Source of the DNA: Sphingomonas sp. Leaf32
Lineage (GTDB): Bacteria; Pseudomonadota; Alphaproteobacteria; Sphingomonadales; Sphingomonadaceae
Assembly: GCF_001421765.1 (NCBI RefSeq)
Contig: NZ_LMLA01000006.1
Span: forward strand, 19,483 to 83,482
Length of the DNA stretch: 64,000 nucleotides
Direction: 5' to 3'
In this document: piece by piece, positions 46,176 through 55,272 of the stretch
Layout of the letters: each line of letters starts with the position of its first letter
Numbering within the stretch: position 1 is the first letter of the stretch
Program-made: the position numbers and the translations under genes
Notes under the pieces: generated by a model
What the model saw: only the letters and a program-made list of their open reading frames with translations
Told to the model about the DNA's origin: nothing
The model's database searches: none

Positions 46176-49100
46176 TCAGGCCGTCACCGAGGCCAACGGG
46201 ACGGCCGCCGGCTTCGCGTCTTTGTCGTCACCCGGCGTAATGCGATACCAAAGTGCATAGAGCGCGGGCAGGAACACGAGCGTCAGCACCGTGCCGCCTA
46301 GCGTGCCGCCGATCAGTGTCACCGCCATCGAGCCCCAGAACACCGAATCGATGAGCGGCACGAACGCCAGTACCGCCGCCAGTGCGGTCAAGATGACGGG
46401 CCGCGACCGCTGCACCGTCGCCTCGACCACCGCGTCATACGGGGTCATGCCCGACTTTTCATTGTCGTGGATCTGACCGATCAGGATCAGCGTGTTGCGC
46501 ATCAGGATACCCGCGAGCGAGATCAGGCCGAGGATAGCATTGAAGCCGAACGGCTGGCCGGTGACGAGCAGCGTCGGCACCACCCCGATCACCCCCAGCG
46601 GCGCAGTCAGCAGCACGATCGCCATCGCCGACAAGCTGCGGACCTGCAGAATGATGACGATCATCATCAGCACGATCATGATCGGGAAGATGGGTGCCAG
46701 GGCTTCGTTCGCCTTGCCGGCTTCCTCGATCGAACCGGCCATGTCGATCCGGTAGCCGCTCGGCAGTTCCTTGATGATCGGTTGCAGCTTTTCCAGCATC
46801 GCGGTCGATACGTCGGGCGGTTGCAGTCCGTCGGCGATGTCGCCGCGCACGGTGATCGTCGGCACGCGGTCGCGCCGCTGAAGGATCGGGTCCTCCATCC
46901 GCACTTCCAGCTTGCCGACCTGGCTCACCGGAACACGCTGCCCGCCCGCGCCGACCAGCGTGAAGTCGGCGACCCGTGCCGGATCGAGCCGGTCGCCGCC
47001 CGCCGACCGGGCGACGACGTCGACGGTGCGGATGTCCTCGCGCGCCTGGCTGACGGTGACGCCGCTTAGGAAGAACTGCATCTGCTCAGCGACGTCGCCC
47101 GACGTCAGCCCCAGCGCGCGCAGACGATCCTGATCGAGCACGAGCCGCAACGCAGGTGTCCGCTGGCCCCAGTCGAGATTGACGGTTCGCATCATCGGAT
47201 CGTCCTGCATCACCTGCTGCACCCGCTCCGCGATGCCGCGGACCCGTGCCAGGTCGGGGCCGTTCACGCGGAACGCGACCGGAAATGGCGACGGCGGCCC
47301 GAAGACCAACTGGGTCGCGCGAACCCGTGCCGTGGGGGCAAGGCCGTTCGCCGCCGCCGCGCGGAGCTTCGCCTTCAGCGCGTTGCGGTCCTCCTCCGCA
47401 TCGGTGCGCACGATGATCTTGGCGAACGAGGGATCGGGCAGCTCGGACGACAGCGACATGAAGAAGCGCGGTGCCCCCTGGCCGATATAGGTCGTTACGA
47501 TCTTCGCCTCGGCCTGTCTGCGCAGCCAGGTTTCGACTTCCCGCGTCGCTTTTTCGGTTGCACCGATGGCGGTACCCTTGGGCATATAGACCTCGACCAG
47601 CAGCTCGGGCCGGTCGGATGTTGGGAAGAACTGCTTCTTGACCAGTCCCATGCCCACTCCCGCGATCAGGAACGCGCCGAGCGTCGCCAGCGCGACCAGC
47701 TTCTTGCGACGCACCGCCCAACCGATCAGACGGCGGACCTTCTGATAGCGCGGCGTCTGGTAGATTGCGGCATGTCCTCCTTCCACCGGTTTGATGTCGG
47801 GCAGCAGCTTCACGCCCATGTACGGCGTGAAGATCACCGCCACGAACCACGATGCGATCAGCGCGAAGCCGACGACCCAGAAGATGTTGCCGGCATATTC
47901 GCCCGCGCTCGATTGCGCGAAACCGACCGGCATCAACCCGATGACGGTGACGAGCGTCCCTGCGAGCATCGGTGCGGCGGTATGGCTCCACGCATAGGCC
48001 GATGCGCGGATACGGTCATAGCCTTCCTCCATCTTCACGACCATCATCTCGATCGCGATGATCGCATCGTCGACCAGCAGCCCGAGCGCCAAGATGAGCG
48101 CACCCAGCGTGATGCGATCGAGCACGCGCCCGGTCGCCCACATGACGACGAGGACGATCGCCAGCGTCAGCGGCACGGCGGCGGCGACGACGATGCCGAC
48201 CCGCCAGCCAAGGCTGACAAGACTTACGATCATCACGATCGCCAGCGCCTCGAGGAAGGTCTTCATGAACTGGTTGACCGCCGCCTTGATATTCACGGCC
48301 TGATCGGTGACCGGCGTGAACGTCATGCCGAGCGGAAGCTCCGCCTGTACCTGCGCGATCTCCGCGCCCAGCGCCTTGCCGAGATCGAGACCATTCCAGC
48401 CCTGCCGCATGACGACGCTCAGCAGCAGCGCCGGCTCGCCTTCGCTGCGGACCAGAAAGGCGGCCGGGTCCTCATAGCCACGCCGGACGGTCGCGATCTC
48501 CGACAGGCGCAGCGTCGCCCCGTTGACGACGATCGGCAGGTCGCGGATCTTCGCGAGATCGTCGAACGCACCGTCGAGGCGCACGAGAATCTGCGGCCCC
48601 TTGGCGTCGATCGAGCCAGCGGGGGTGATGAGGTTTTGCCGTCCCAGCGCATCGAAGATTGCGCGTGGCGATACGCCGAGGGTCGCGAGGCGATTTTGCG
48701 AGAACTCGACGAAGATTCGTTCCGGGCGTTCGCCGACGATCTTGATCTTGTTGACGCCCGGCACATGCAGCAGCCGCTGGCGTAGCGCTTCGGCCTCGCG
48801 CGCCAGGTCGCGTTGCGGCGCGCCCTTCGCCTTCAGCGCATAGAGGGCGAAGGTGACGTCGCCATATTCGTCGTCGACGAACGGACCGGCGACACCACGC
48901 GGCAGCTTCAGCGCCTCGTCCGACATCTTCTTGCGCGCCTGGTAGAACTCGTTCAGTACGTCGGCGGGCGGCGTCGTGTCCTTGAGTGTCACGGTCGTGA
49001 ACGCGAGGCCGGGTCGGGTGAACGTCTCGCTGCGATCATACCAGCGCAGCTCCTGCAATCGCTTCTCCAGCGGTTCGGCGACCTGGTCCTGAATCTCCTG

Positions 49101-49301
49101 CGCGGTCGCGCCGGGCCATGCCGTCACGACGGTCATGACCTTGATCGTGAAGCTCGGATCCTCCGCGCGACCCAGCTTCAGGAAGGCGATCGTGCCTGCC
49201 ATGATGATGGCCATCAGGAAGAAGAGGGTGACGGAGCGTTCGCGTACCGCGAGCGCCGAGAGGTTGAAGCGGCCGGGAGCCGTGTCGGGCGCGCCGCTCA
49301 C
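46176..49301 (-). CDS. RND multidrug efflux permease
   Basis: Inner-membrane RND transporter of 1041 aa, hydrophobe/amphiphile type. N-terminal TM (ERSVTLFFLMAIIMAGTIAF), large periplasmic loops, and the proton-relay helix LILALGLLVDDAIIAIEMM with the Asp-Asp pair of AcrB-type pumps. The GTG at 49301 is chosen because it overlaps the fusion-protein stop by four bases (GTGA); longer reading runs into that gene in another frame. With the fusion protein and the NodT-type channel it forms a tripartite pump, probably controlled by the adjacent TetR regulator. Confidence 0.9.
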   Translation of the reverse strand: MSGAPDTAPGRFNLSALAVRERSVTLFFLMAIIMAGTIAFLKLGRAEDPSFTIKVMTVVTAWPGATAQEIQDQVAEPLEKRLQELRWYDRSETFTRPGLAFTTVTLKDTTPPADVLNEFYQARKKMSDEALKLPRGVAGPFVDDEYGDVTFALYALKAKGAPQRDLAREAEALRQRLLHVPGVNKIKIVGERPERIFVEFSQNRLATLGVSPRAIFDALGRQNLITPAGSIDAKGPQILVRLDGAFDDLAKIRDLPIVVNGATLRLSEIATVRRGYEDPAAFLVRSEGEPALLLSVVMRQGWNGLDLGKALGAEIAQVQAELPLGMTFTPVTDQAVNIKAAVNQFMKTFLEALAIVMIVSLVSLGWRVGIVVAAAVPLTLAIVLVVMWATGRVLDRITLGALILALGLLVDDAIIAIEMMVVKMEEGYDRIRASAYAWSHTAAPMLAGTLVTVIGLMPVGFAQSSAGEYAGNIFWVVGFALIASWFVAVIFTPYMGVKLLPDIKPVEGGHAAIYQTPRYQKVRRLIGWAVRRKKLVALATLGAFLIAGVGMGLVKKQFFPTSDRPELLVEVYMPKGTAIGATEKATREVETWLRRQAEAKIVTTYIGQGAPRFFMSLSSELPDPSFAKIIVRTDAEEDRNALKAKLRAAAANGLAPTARVRATQLVFGPPSPFPVAFRVNGPDLARVRGIAERVQQVMQDDPMMRTVNLDWGQRTPALRLVLDQDRLRALGLTSGDVAEQMQFFLSGVTVSQAREDIRTVDVVARSAGGDRLDPARVADFTLVGAGGQRVPVSQVGKLEVRMEDPILQRRDRVPTITVRGDIADGLQPPDVSTAMLEKLQPIIKELPSGYRIDMAGSIEEAGKANEALAPIFPIMIVLMMIVIILQVRSLSAMAIVLLTAPLGVIGVVPTLLVTGQPFGFNAILGLISLAGILMRNTLILIGQIHDNEKSGMTPYDAVVEATVQRSRPVILTALAAVLAFVPLIDSVFWGSMAVTLIGGTLGGTVLTLVFLPALYALWYRITPGDDKDAKPAAVPLASVTA

Positions 49302-50374
49302 TTGGTCGCCACCCGGACCGGCTGGCCCTGATGCAGAAGATGCGCGCCCATTGCGACGATCCGGTCGCCCGGGGCCAAGCCGCCGCCGATGCTCGCCGTC
49401 TCCTCGCCCAGCCCAGTGATCCGCACCGGACGCCATGCGACCGTAACCGGCTTGCCCGGTCGCAGCACCCACACGCCCGGCCCCTTGCCCGCATCATGGA
49501 TCGCCGCCAGCGGCACTTCGACATTCACCTGCGCGTCGCCGCCCGGTGCCGTACCGGCAAAGGCAATCGTCACGGTCGATCCGAACGGGGCCTGTGCCGC
49601 CGCTCCGCCCAGCACATAGCGCGCCTCGAAGGTTCGCGTCGCCGGATCCGCCGCGTCGGAGAGCTGGCGGAGCGTGGCCCCGCCGGCCGCGCCGCCATAG
49701 GTCCGCGCCTGTGCGCTCGACCCGATCGACGGGCGGACGGTTTCGGGGAGTTGGACCGATGCCTCGCGCGGGCCGGATCGCGCGATACGGACGACGACCT
49801 GTCCGGCACCGACGACCTGTCCCGGTTCGGCCAGCGTCTCGACGACCGTCCCGTCGGCGTCGGCGACAAGGACGCCGTACCCGCCTTCGTTGCGGGCCAC
49901 CCGCGCCTGCGCCTGTGCGGCGGCAAGCTGCGCCCGCGCCGAATCGGCGGCAGCCTTCGCCTGATCGTAGGTCGATGCCGACACCGCGCCGGCCCCAACG
50001 AGATCGCGCAGCCGCGCTTCATCGGCGCCGGTCTGCCGCGCGCGGGCGCGGGCCGCCTCGACGGTCTCGTTCGAGGCCCGGGTCGCGAGCGCGAGGTCGG
50101 TCTGGTCGATGCGCATCAGAGGCTGTCCCCGGCGGACGACCTGACCGGCATTCACGAGCCGTTCGACCACCTTGCCGCCGACACGGAAGCCGAGGTCGCT
50201 CTGGACACGTGCGGCGACCACGCCGGTAAATTTGCGCGTGGCGTTGCTCGCGCTGGCCGGCTGCATCGCGCGAACCAGGGGTGGCAGGGTGCGGGGATCG
50301 GGCGTCGGGGTGCTGCAAGCGGCGAGCGCAACGGCAATGAATGGGACGGTACGGGCTGCTGACCGGGTCGACAC
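49298..50374 (-). CDS. RND membrane-fusion lipoprotein
   Basis: Periplasmic adaptor of 358 aa. Lipobox-like LAAC at about residues 17-20, lipoyl halves around GFRVGGKVVERLVNAGQVVRRGQPL and GTVVETLAEPGQVVGAGQVV, and an Ala-rich hairpin helix between them. The GTG start has GGAGG eight bases upstream. It is coupled to the RND permease by a GTGA overlap. Confidence 0.88.
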   Translation of the reverse strand: MSTRSAARTVPFIAVALAACSTPTPDPRTLPPLVRAMQPASASNATRKFTGVVAARVQSDLGFRVGGKVVERLVNAGQVVRRGQPLMRIDQTDLALATRASNETVEAARARARQTGADEARLRDLVGAGAVSASTYDQAKAAADSARAQLAAAQAQARVARNEGGYGVLVADADGTVVETLAEPGQVVGAGQVVVRIARSGPREASVQLPETVRPSIGSSAQARTYGGAAGGATLRQLSDAADPATRTFEARYVLGGAAAQAPFGSTVTIAFAGTAPGGDAQVNVEVPLAAIHDAGKGPGVWVLRPGKPVTVAWRPVRITGLGEETASIGGGLAPGDRIVAMGAHLLHQGQPVRVATK

Positions 50375-50445
50375 GAATGGATCCTCCGAAGTTCGGAAGA
50401 CACCTGTCGCCTTATGACCAATATGTCAAGCAGTCACACGTCATA

Positions 50446-51063
50446 CTATGGCGCAAGGCTGCGAAGGATGAGGCTGCAAACCTCGAGCTGGGCATCGGGC
50501 AGCAGATCAAGATTACGTTCTAGGTGCAGGGGATCGACGAACGGCATCATCGCGTAGAAGATCGCACGGCACGTCTCATCCAGCGGCGTCTTGCGCTCGA
50601 ACTCCCCGCTTTCCCGGCCGGCCCGGACGATTTCCACGATCATCGCCCGCAGGCTTTCGCAGTATGCAATCGCGGATGCCCAGTGCTCCGCCGCCGAATG
50701 CGCAGCGATGTCGTAAATCTTGCGATCCTGAAAGAACAGGTCGACGCTGAGGGTAGTCAGGCTCTTGAACATACGGCGAAAGCGATCGGTCTCGCTGCCG
50801 CCCGCATCGATCGCGGACCGGGTTTCGGCCACGATCCGATCGAGCCGCGAACTGCAGATAGCCTCACCGATCGCCTGTTTGGAATCGAAGAAGCGGTAAA
50901 TGTACGCTTTCGAAAATCCGATCTCACGCGCGAGGTCCGCTACGGTCGTCTTTGCATAGCCATAACGGGCGAAGCACTCGTTGGCGGCTTCAACGATCTG
51001 GTCCCGTACGGCATGTTCGGCAGGACCGCGAATGGCGGTCGGCAGGGGGGCGGTGTCGGTCAT
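50446..51063 (-). CDS. TetR-family repressor of the efflux system
   Basis: TetR regulator of 205 aa. The HTH is clear: TTVADLAREIGFSKAYIYRFFDSKQAIGEAI (split here as DLAREIGFSKAYIYRFF). The C-terminal ligand domain is unassigned. It lies between the fusion-protein gene (same strand, downstream) and the divergent channel gene, and an 88-bp region with overlapping promoters and inverted repeats separates it from the latter. It probably represses both sides. AGAGGG precedes the ATG. Confidence 0.9.
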   Translation of the reverse strand: MTDTAPLPTAIRGPAEHAVRDQIVEAANECFARYGYAKTTVADLAREIGFSKAYIYRFFDSKQAIGEAICSSRLDRIVAETRSAIDAGGSETDRFRRMFKSLTTLSVDLFFQDRKIYDIAAHSAAEHWASAIAYCESLRAMIVEIVRAGRESGEFERKTPLDETCRAIFYAMMPFVDPLHLERNLDLLPDAQLEVCSLILRSLAP

Positions 51064-51069
51064 CGCCCT

Positions 51070-51129
51070 CTTATAATCATGACCGTGTGACTTGACAAAT
51101 AGTGACCATAAATATCATTAGTCACTAAT
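51070..51129. promoter_or_regulatory. Divergent tetR / channel-gene promoter with operator repeats
   Basis: Minus strand: TTGTCA (51098-51093) and TATAAG (51075-51070) with a 17-base gap form a near-consensus promoter for the tetR gene. Plus strand: TTGACA (51092-51097) is a likely -35 for the channel gene, with TATCAT or TCATTA as -10. TAGTGAC (51100-51106) and GTCACTA (51121-51127) are an inverted repeat, and ATTAGTCACTAAT (51117-51129) is a perfect 13-bp palindrome; either could be the TetR operator. Confidence 0.7.
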
Positions 51130-51150
51130 CGCAATGGTTGGGATGTTGAT

Positions 51151-52620
51151 ATGCCTCGGTTGAGGATGGCCGCACTGGCGGTGTCGCTGATCGTAATGAC
51201 CGCCGGATGTGCGATTGGCCCGCGCCATGTCGTGCCCGTTTCGGACGCGCCCGCCGCCTTCGTGTCGGCCGCCGCCGTCGATGCCCGCGCCGGCGGAGCA
51301 CCCGCTGCCGATCTGGTCGACTGGTGGCGCTCGTTCGACGACCCGATCCTGACGAACCTCGTCGAGCGTGCGATCGCCCAGAATCTCGACCTGCAACAGG
51401 CCGCGGCGCGCGTGACACAGGCGCGCGCCGCGCTGAAGGGCGCGAACGCCGCGCTGCTTCCCTCCGGGCAAGTGACGGGCCAGGGCGGCGGGGCCTATCA
51501 GTCGCTCGAAACCCCGATCGGCCGCATAGGCAGCGCCTTTCCCCAGTTCGAACGTTCGACCGAGCTGTACCAGGCCGATCTGGGGGCAAGCTGGGAACTC
51601 GACGTCTTCGGCGGTCGCGATGCGGCGCGCGACGCGGCGCGCGCCGACTGGCAGGCGTCGGCGGCGGGGGCGACCGCCGCACGGCTGGCGGTCGTGGCGC
51701 AGACCGCCGATACCTATATCGCCATCCGCGCGTTGCAGGCCCGGCTGGGAATCGCCCGGTCGCAGGTCGAGACGCAGGCACGCCTGACCGACCTGATCGC
51801 GCTGCAATTCCGCAAGGGCATCGCCGCCGAACTGCAACTGCGGCAGGCGGAGGGCGCGTTGCAGCAGGTGCGCGCGTCGGTGCCGGCGTTGCAGAACGAA
51901 CTCGACAAGGCGATGAACGCACTCGACGTCCTCATCGGCGTCCAGCCCGGCACGACCCGCGACGCACTGGCGACGGTGGCGCCGATTCCCGCACCGCCCG
52001 CGATCGACACCGCGGGCGGCCCCGCCGGATTGCTGCGCCGCCGCCCCGACATCATCGCCGCCGAACGCACGCTCGCCGCCAGCAATGCGCGGATCGGCGC
52101 GGCCATGTCCGAATATTACCCCAAATTCTCGCTCAGTGGCCTGCTCGGCACCGCGACGACGGCGGCCGGCGGCTTGCTCGGTGGCAACTCGATACAGGCC
52201 AGCGGCTTCCTCGGCCTGCGCTGGCGGCTGTTCGATTTCGGCCGCGTCGATGCGGAGATCAAGACGGCGAAGGGCCGCAACGCCGAGGCGCTGGCCGCCT
52301 ATCGTCAGACGGTGCTGCGCGCATCGCAGGATGTGGAGGACGCCTTCTCGACGCTGGTCCAGCAGGAGGCGCGCGCCGCCGCGTTGACGCAGGGCGAGGT
52401 CTCGCTTGCCCGTGCGCAACGTTCGTCGGTCGCGGCCTATAAGGGCGGCATGGTCAGCCTGATCGAGGTCCTCGACGCCGACCGTCGCCTGCTCGAAACC
52501 CGTGATGGCGCGATCGAGGCACGCGCCGCGGCAAGCCGCGGCGCGGTGGCCTCGTTCCGCGCGCTCGGCGGTGGCTGGGCACCGGCGACCCCCACCGGGA
52601 CGATGCCGCCCGTTGGCTGA
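51151..52620 (+). CDS. NodT-type outer-membrane efflux lipoprotein
   Basis: Outer-membrane factor of 489 aa. Lipobox TAGC near residue 20, then the NodT opening DLVDWWRSFDDPILTNLVERAI and two OEP repeats (QNLDLQQAAARVTQARAAL, LRRRPDIIAAERTLAASNARIG). The second half contains SLIEVLDADRRLLETRD, also typical. It completes the RND-MFP pump encoded on the other side of the tetR gene. Confidence 0.92.
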   Translation: MPRLRMAALAVSLIVMTAGCAIGPRHVVPVSDAPAAFVSAAAVDARAGGAPAADLVDWWRSFDDPILTNLVERAIAQNLDLQQAAARVTQARAALKGANAALLPSGQVTGQGGGAYQSLETPIGRIGSAFPQFERSTELYQADLGASWELDVFGGRDAARDAARADWQASAAGATAARLAVVAQTADTYIAIRALQARLGIARSQVETQARLTDLIALQFRKGIAAELQLRQAEGALQQVRASVPALQNELDKAMNALDVLIGVQPGTTRDALATVAPIPAPPAIDTAGGPAGLLRRRPDIIAAERTLAASNARIGAAMSEYYPKFSLSGLLGTATTAAGGLLGGNSIQASGFLGLRWRLFDFGRVDAEIKTAKGRNAEALAAYRQTVLRASQDVEDAFSTLVQQEARAAALTQGEVSLARAQRSSVAAYKGGMVSLIEVLDADRRLLETRDGAIEARAAASRGAVASFRALGGGWAPATPTGTMPPVG

Positions 52621-53243
52621 AGCGCCGCCACCCGATAACTTCCCACGCTTCCTGCGGTCGGGCAGCCTTCGCTTACGACGAGGCATTCGTCTCCAACCGG
52701 TCACGATAGGCGATTTCGAACTGCCGGATCGGCATGCCGTGCAGTTCAGGTTGCGGGCGTTCGCCGCACTAACGATTCGGTCCGGTTTATACTGTTTGTC
52801 TCGCCGCCAATCGCGCCGCAACTTCGAGGCAATGGAACAGCGGATCGTCCATGCCTACGGCTGCGAGCAAGTTCATATTCTCTACGGGTTCGATGCCCAG
52901 ATGACGCGCCAATTGTCTCTCAGCGCTTACGGCCAACCCGCACACGAGTACGGATGTGGATTGTAACTTGTGCCTGCGCTTCGATGCCAACGCGCGCGTG
53001 TCTGTTCTTGAAAAGCGAACCGCCAAGACAATCCAGAACTGGCTGGTTCGACCCAGTTGCAGACTTTAAGCGTTGGATTGCCGCGGCCGAGCTATGCCCG
53101 TTCATTCATCTCGATGATCGGACGATCGACGCGTCACAAATGGATCGGGCGCACCTGATGGCGCAGGCGGGCGGCCGGCTCTTTTCCGCTATGATCGGGA
53201 CTGCTTCCATGGTTTTCTGCGTCGCATACGGGAGAGTGGTGCG
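52621..53243. other. Intergenic region with a dispersed repeat
   Basis: About 620 bases without a supported gene. The segment 52850-52920 encodes a fragment (EQVHILYGFDAQMTR) resembling one near 16755. The dispersed 83-bp repeat lies at 52978-53060. No terminator for the channel gene was recognised. Confidence 0.45.
52978..53060. repeat. Dispersed 83-bp repeat, copy 2
   Basis: Partner of 15165-15247. The longest identical block is AGAACTGGCTGGTTCGACCC near the right end. The minus-strand frame LFKNRHARVGIEA is conserved between copies with several silent changes, which hints at a former coding origin. Confidence 0.65.
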
Positions 53244-54995
53244 ATGCGTCGGATAGATTGGATGAGTGGACTGATCCTGGTTGCCGGCGTGGTGAGCAGC
53301 ACGGTGGCGAGCGCACAGACCGTTCAGGCCGAGCCGCCGAACAGCGACATCCTCGTACAGGGACAGCGCGCGCGGCCGAGCCGTTGGCGTGAGGCAGAGA
53401 CGCAGCACGTCATCGTGCTGAGCGATGGCCGCGAACAGGAGGTAACGCAGATCGCGCACAATCTGGAACGGCTATACTTCCTGCTCTCGGTGCTGCTCAA
53501 CCGCACGTCGCAGACCGACAATACGATCAAGCTGCGCGTGACGCTGATCGGGGACACCGCAGAGTTCCAGGCGATGGATCTGCGCAATCTGCGCTGGCAG
53601 CAGGGACCTTTCAACAGCGCGTTCGATATCCGCCGTTACTACGATCCGCGACAGGATGGCGCGGTGCTCGCGACGACCCGGATCGAGCAGCGCGTCGTCC
53701 TGCAACGCGGCGTTGCGGTCGTTGATGCCTTGCAGGGTGTCCAGATCGGCGGCCTTAACGATCCGGGATCCCCGCCAGGCACGACCGGCACCGGGGCAGT
53801 CGCCGGACAGGCGGGGCTATTCGGCCTCCAGAGCAGCGCCGACCTGATCCGCCCCGTCAACGAGGAATCCGTTCCACTTACCGCAGAAGGCATGATCTAT
53901 GCGGGTTTCGCGCAGCACTATCTGACAACCTTCTTTCCCGTCGCCTATCCACGTTGGTACCTCGACGGCTTCGGCCAGCTGTTTTCGACGCTGGTAGTGC
54001 GCGGCGATACGATGATGGAATATGGCCGCGCACCGGAGGGTACGACGGCGGTGCTGCATCGGTTCGGCAATTTCCGCCTCGCCGACGTGCTGAGCGGAGC
54101 CTATCTGACGCAATCGCCCGACAAAACGCGCTGGACCCCCGTCCATGCGTGGATGTTGACGCACTTCCTGTTCTTTTCGCCGACCCGTAGCGGCCAGTTT
54201 CGCAGTTATCTCAAGGCGATCGCCAGCGGCACGCCCGCACCCGACGCAGCGGCGGTGTTCGGCGACCCCGACGCGCTCGCGAAAGAACTGCGCGCCTATT
54301 TCTTCGCGAAGAAGCCGTTCGAGCGGATGACCTATCCGGCAGAACGCGCCGAAGTGCCGATCGTCCGGCGGCTGTCGCTGGGCGAGGCCGCATTCGTGAA
54401 GGGGCGGCTGGAACTGGGATCGCGGATCGAAGTCGGGGGACCGCAACGCGATGCGTGGCTGCAACGGCTGCGTGGGCAGGCGGCGAAGTTTCCGAGCGAC
54501 GAAGGCGCACAGGTTCTGCTCGCGGAGGCGGAGTGCCGCAGCGACCACGCGGCGGAATGTCGGGCCGCGGCGGATCGTGCGCTGGCATTGTCGCCGACCG
54601 GCAGCGCCGCCTTGACGTGGCGCGGCGTCGGAATGACGCAGGCCGCAACCTCCCTCACGGGAGATGCTCGCACCGCGATGCTGCGTCAGGCACGTGCCAT
54701 GATTGCCAAGGCAAATCGCATCGACACCGAAGCGCCCGCGCCACTGATCGCCTATTATCGCAGCTTTGCAGACGCGGGCGATACGGTACCGGCAATCGCC
54801 GTCGACGGGCTGACCAAGGCGCTGATCGCGGTCCCTAATGCGCCCGCGACCCGGCTGGCGCTCGGCACGGAGCTTGCCTCGCGCGGCGTGGCGTCGGTGG
54901 CCCGCGGCACGCTGATGCCGGTCGCGCAAGGGGGCTATGATTCCCCGGAGCGGGCGAAGGCGCAGGCAGTGCTGGAGGGATTGCCGGGCCGGTAA
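53244..54995 (+). CDS. Exported protein of unknown function, TPR-like C-terminus
   Basis: Predicted 583-aa protein with a Sec signal (LILVAGVVSSTVASAQ). The middle (ETQHVIVLSDG, FPVAYPRWYLDGFGQLFSTLVV) resembles peptidase-MA-like/DUF1570 proteins, in which the helical metal motif is often degraded; I see no intact HExxH. The C-terminal third (LLAEAECRSDHAAECRAAADRALALSP and on) is TPR-like. Similar proteins are common in sphingomonads but none has a known role. No operon partner. Confidence 0.75.
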   Translation: MRRIDWMSGLILVAGVVSSTVASAQTVQAEPPNSDILVQGQRARPSRWREAETQHVIVLSDGREQEVTQIAHNLERLYFLLSVLLNRTSQTDNTIKLRVTLIGDTAEFQAMDLRNLRWQQGPFNSAFDIRRYYDPRQDGAVLATTRIEQRVVLQRGVAVVDALQGVQIGGLNDPGSPPGTTGTGAVAGQAGLFGLQSSADLIRPVNEESVPLTAEGMIYAGFAQHYLTTFFPVAYPRWYLDGFGQLFSTLVVRGDTMMEYGRAPEGTTAVLHRFGNFRLADVLSGAYLTQSPDKTRWTPVHAWMLTHFLFFSPTRSGQFRSYLKAIASGTPAPDAAAVFGDPDALAKELRAYFFAKKPFERMTYPAERAEVPIVRRLSLGEAAFVKGRLELGSRIEVGGPQRDAWLQRLRGQAAKFPSDEGAQVLLAEAECRSDHAAECRAAADRALALSPTGSAALTWRGVGMTQAATSLTGDARTAMLRQARAMIAKANRIDTEAPAPLIAYYRSFADAGDTVPAIAVDGLTKALIAVPNAPATRLALGTELASRGVASVARGTLMPVAQGGYDSPERAKAQAVLEGLPGR

Positions 54996-55272
54996 AGATC
55001 ATCCTGTCGATCAAGGCCACTGCCCTTCCGCGATACCGCGCCACCTCACGTCACGTTTGACCGGCACGATGTCGTATCGTTCGTTTCAACGGGCCTCGTT
55101 GATGTCGCGCTCGACCGTGCGATACGGGGCTGCTCACGATCGGTCGCGCAGCTTTACGAACGCCCTTCCCGAAGGCAGTCCTCTGTTCAGCTGCAATGCG
55201 CCCAGTAAGGCGATTGGTTCGGCAGGTCGGTTGCGCCAGCAAGAAGATCGAAATCGCGACCTGCACCGACCC

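Noticed and set aside
51118..52821. 567-codon minus-strand ORF
   Set aside because: Antisense of the NodT-type channel gene; low-complexity Arg/Gly/Gln sequence.
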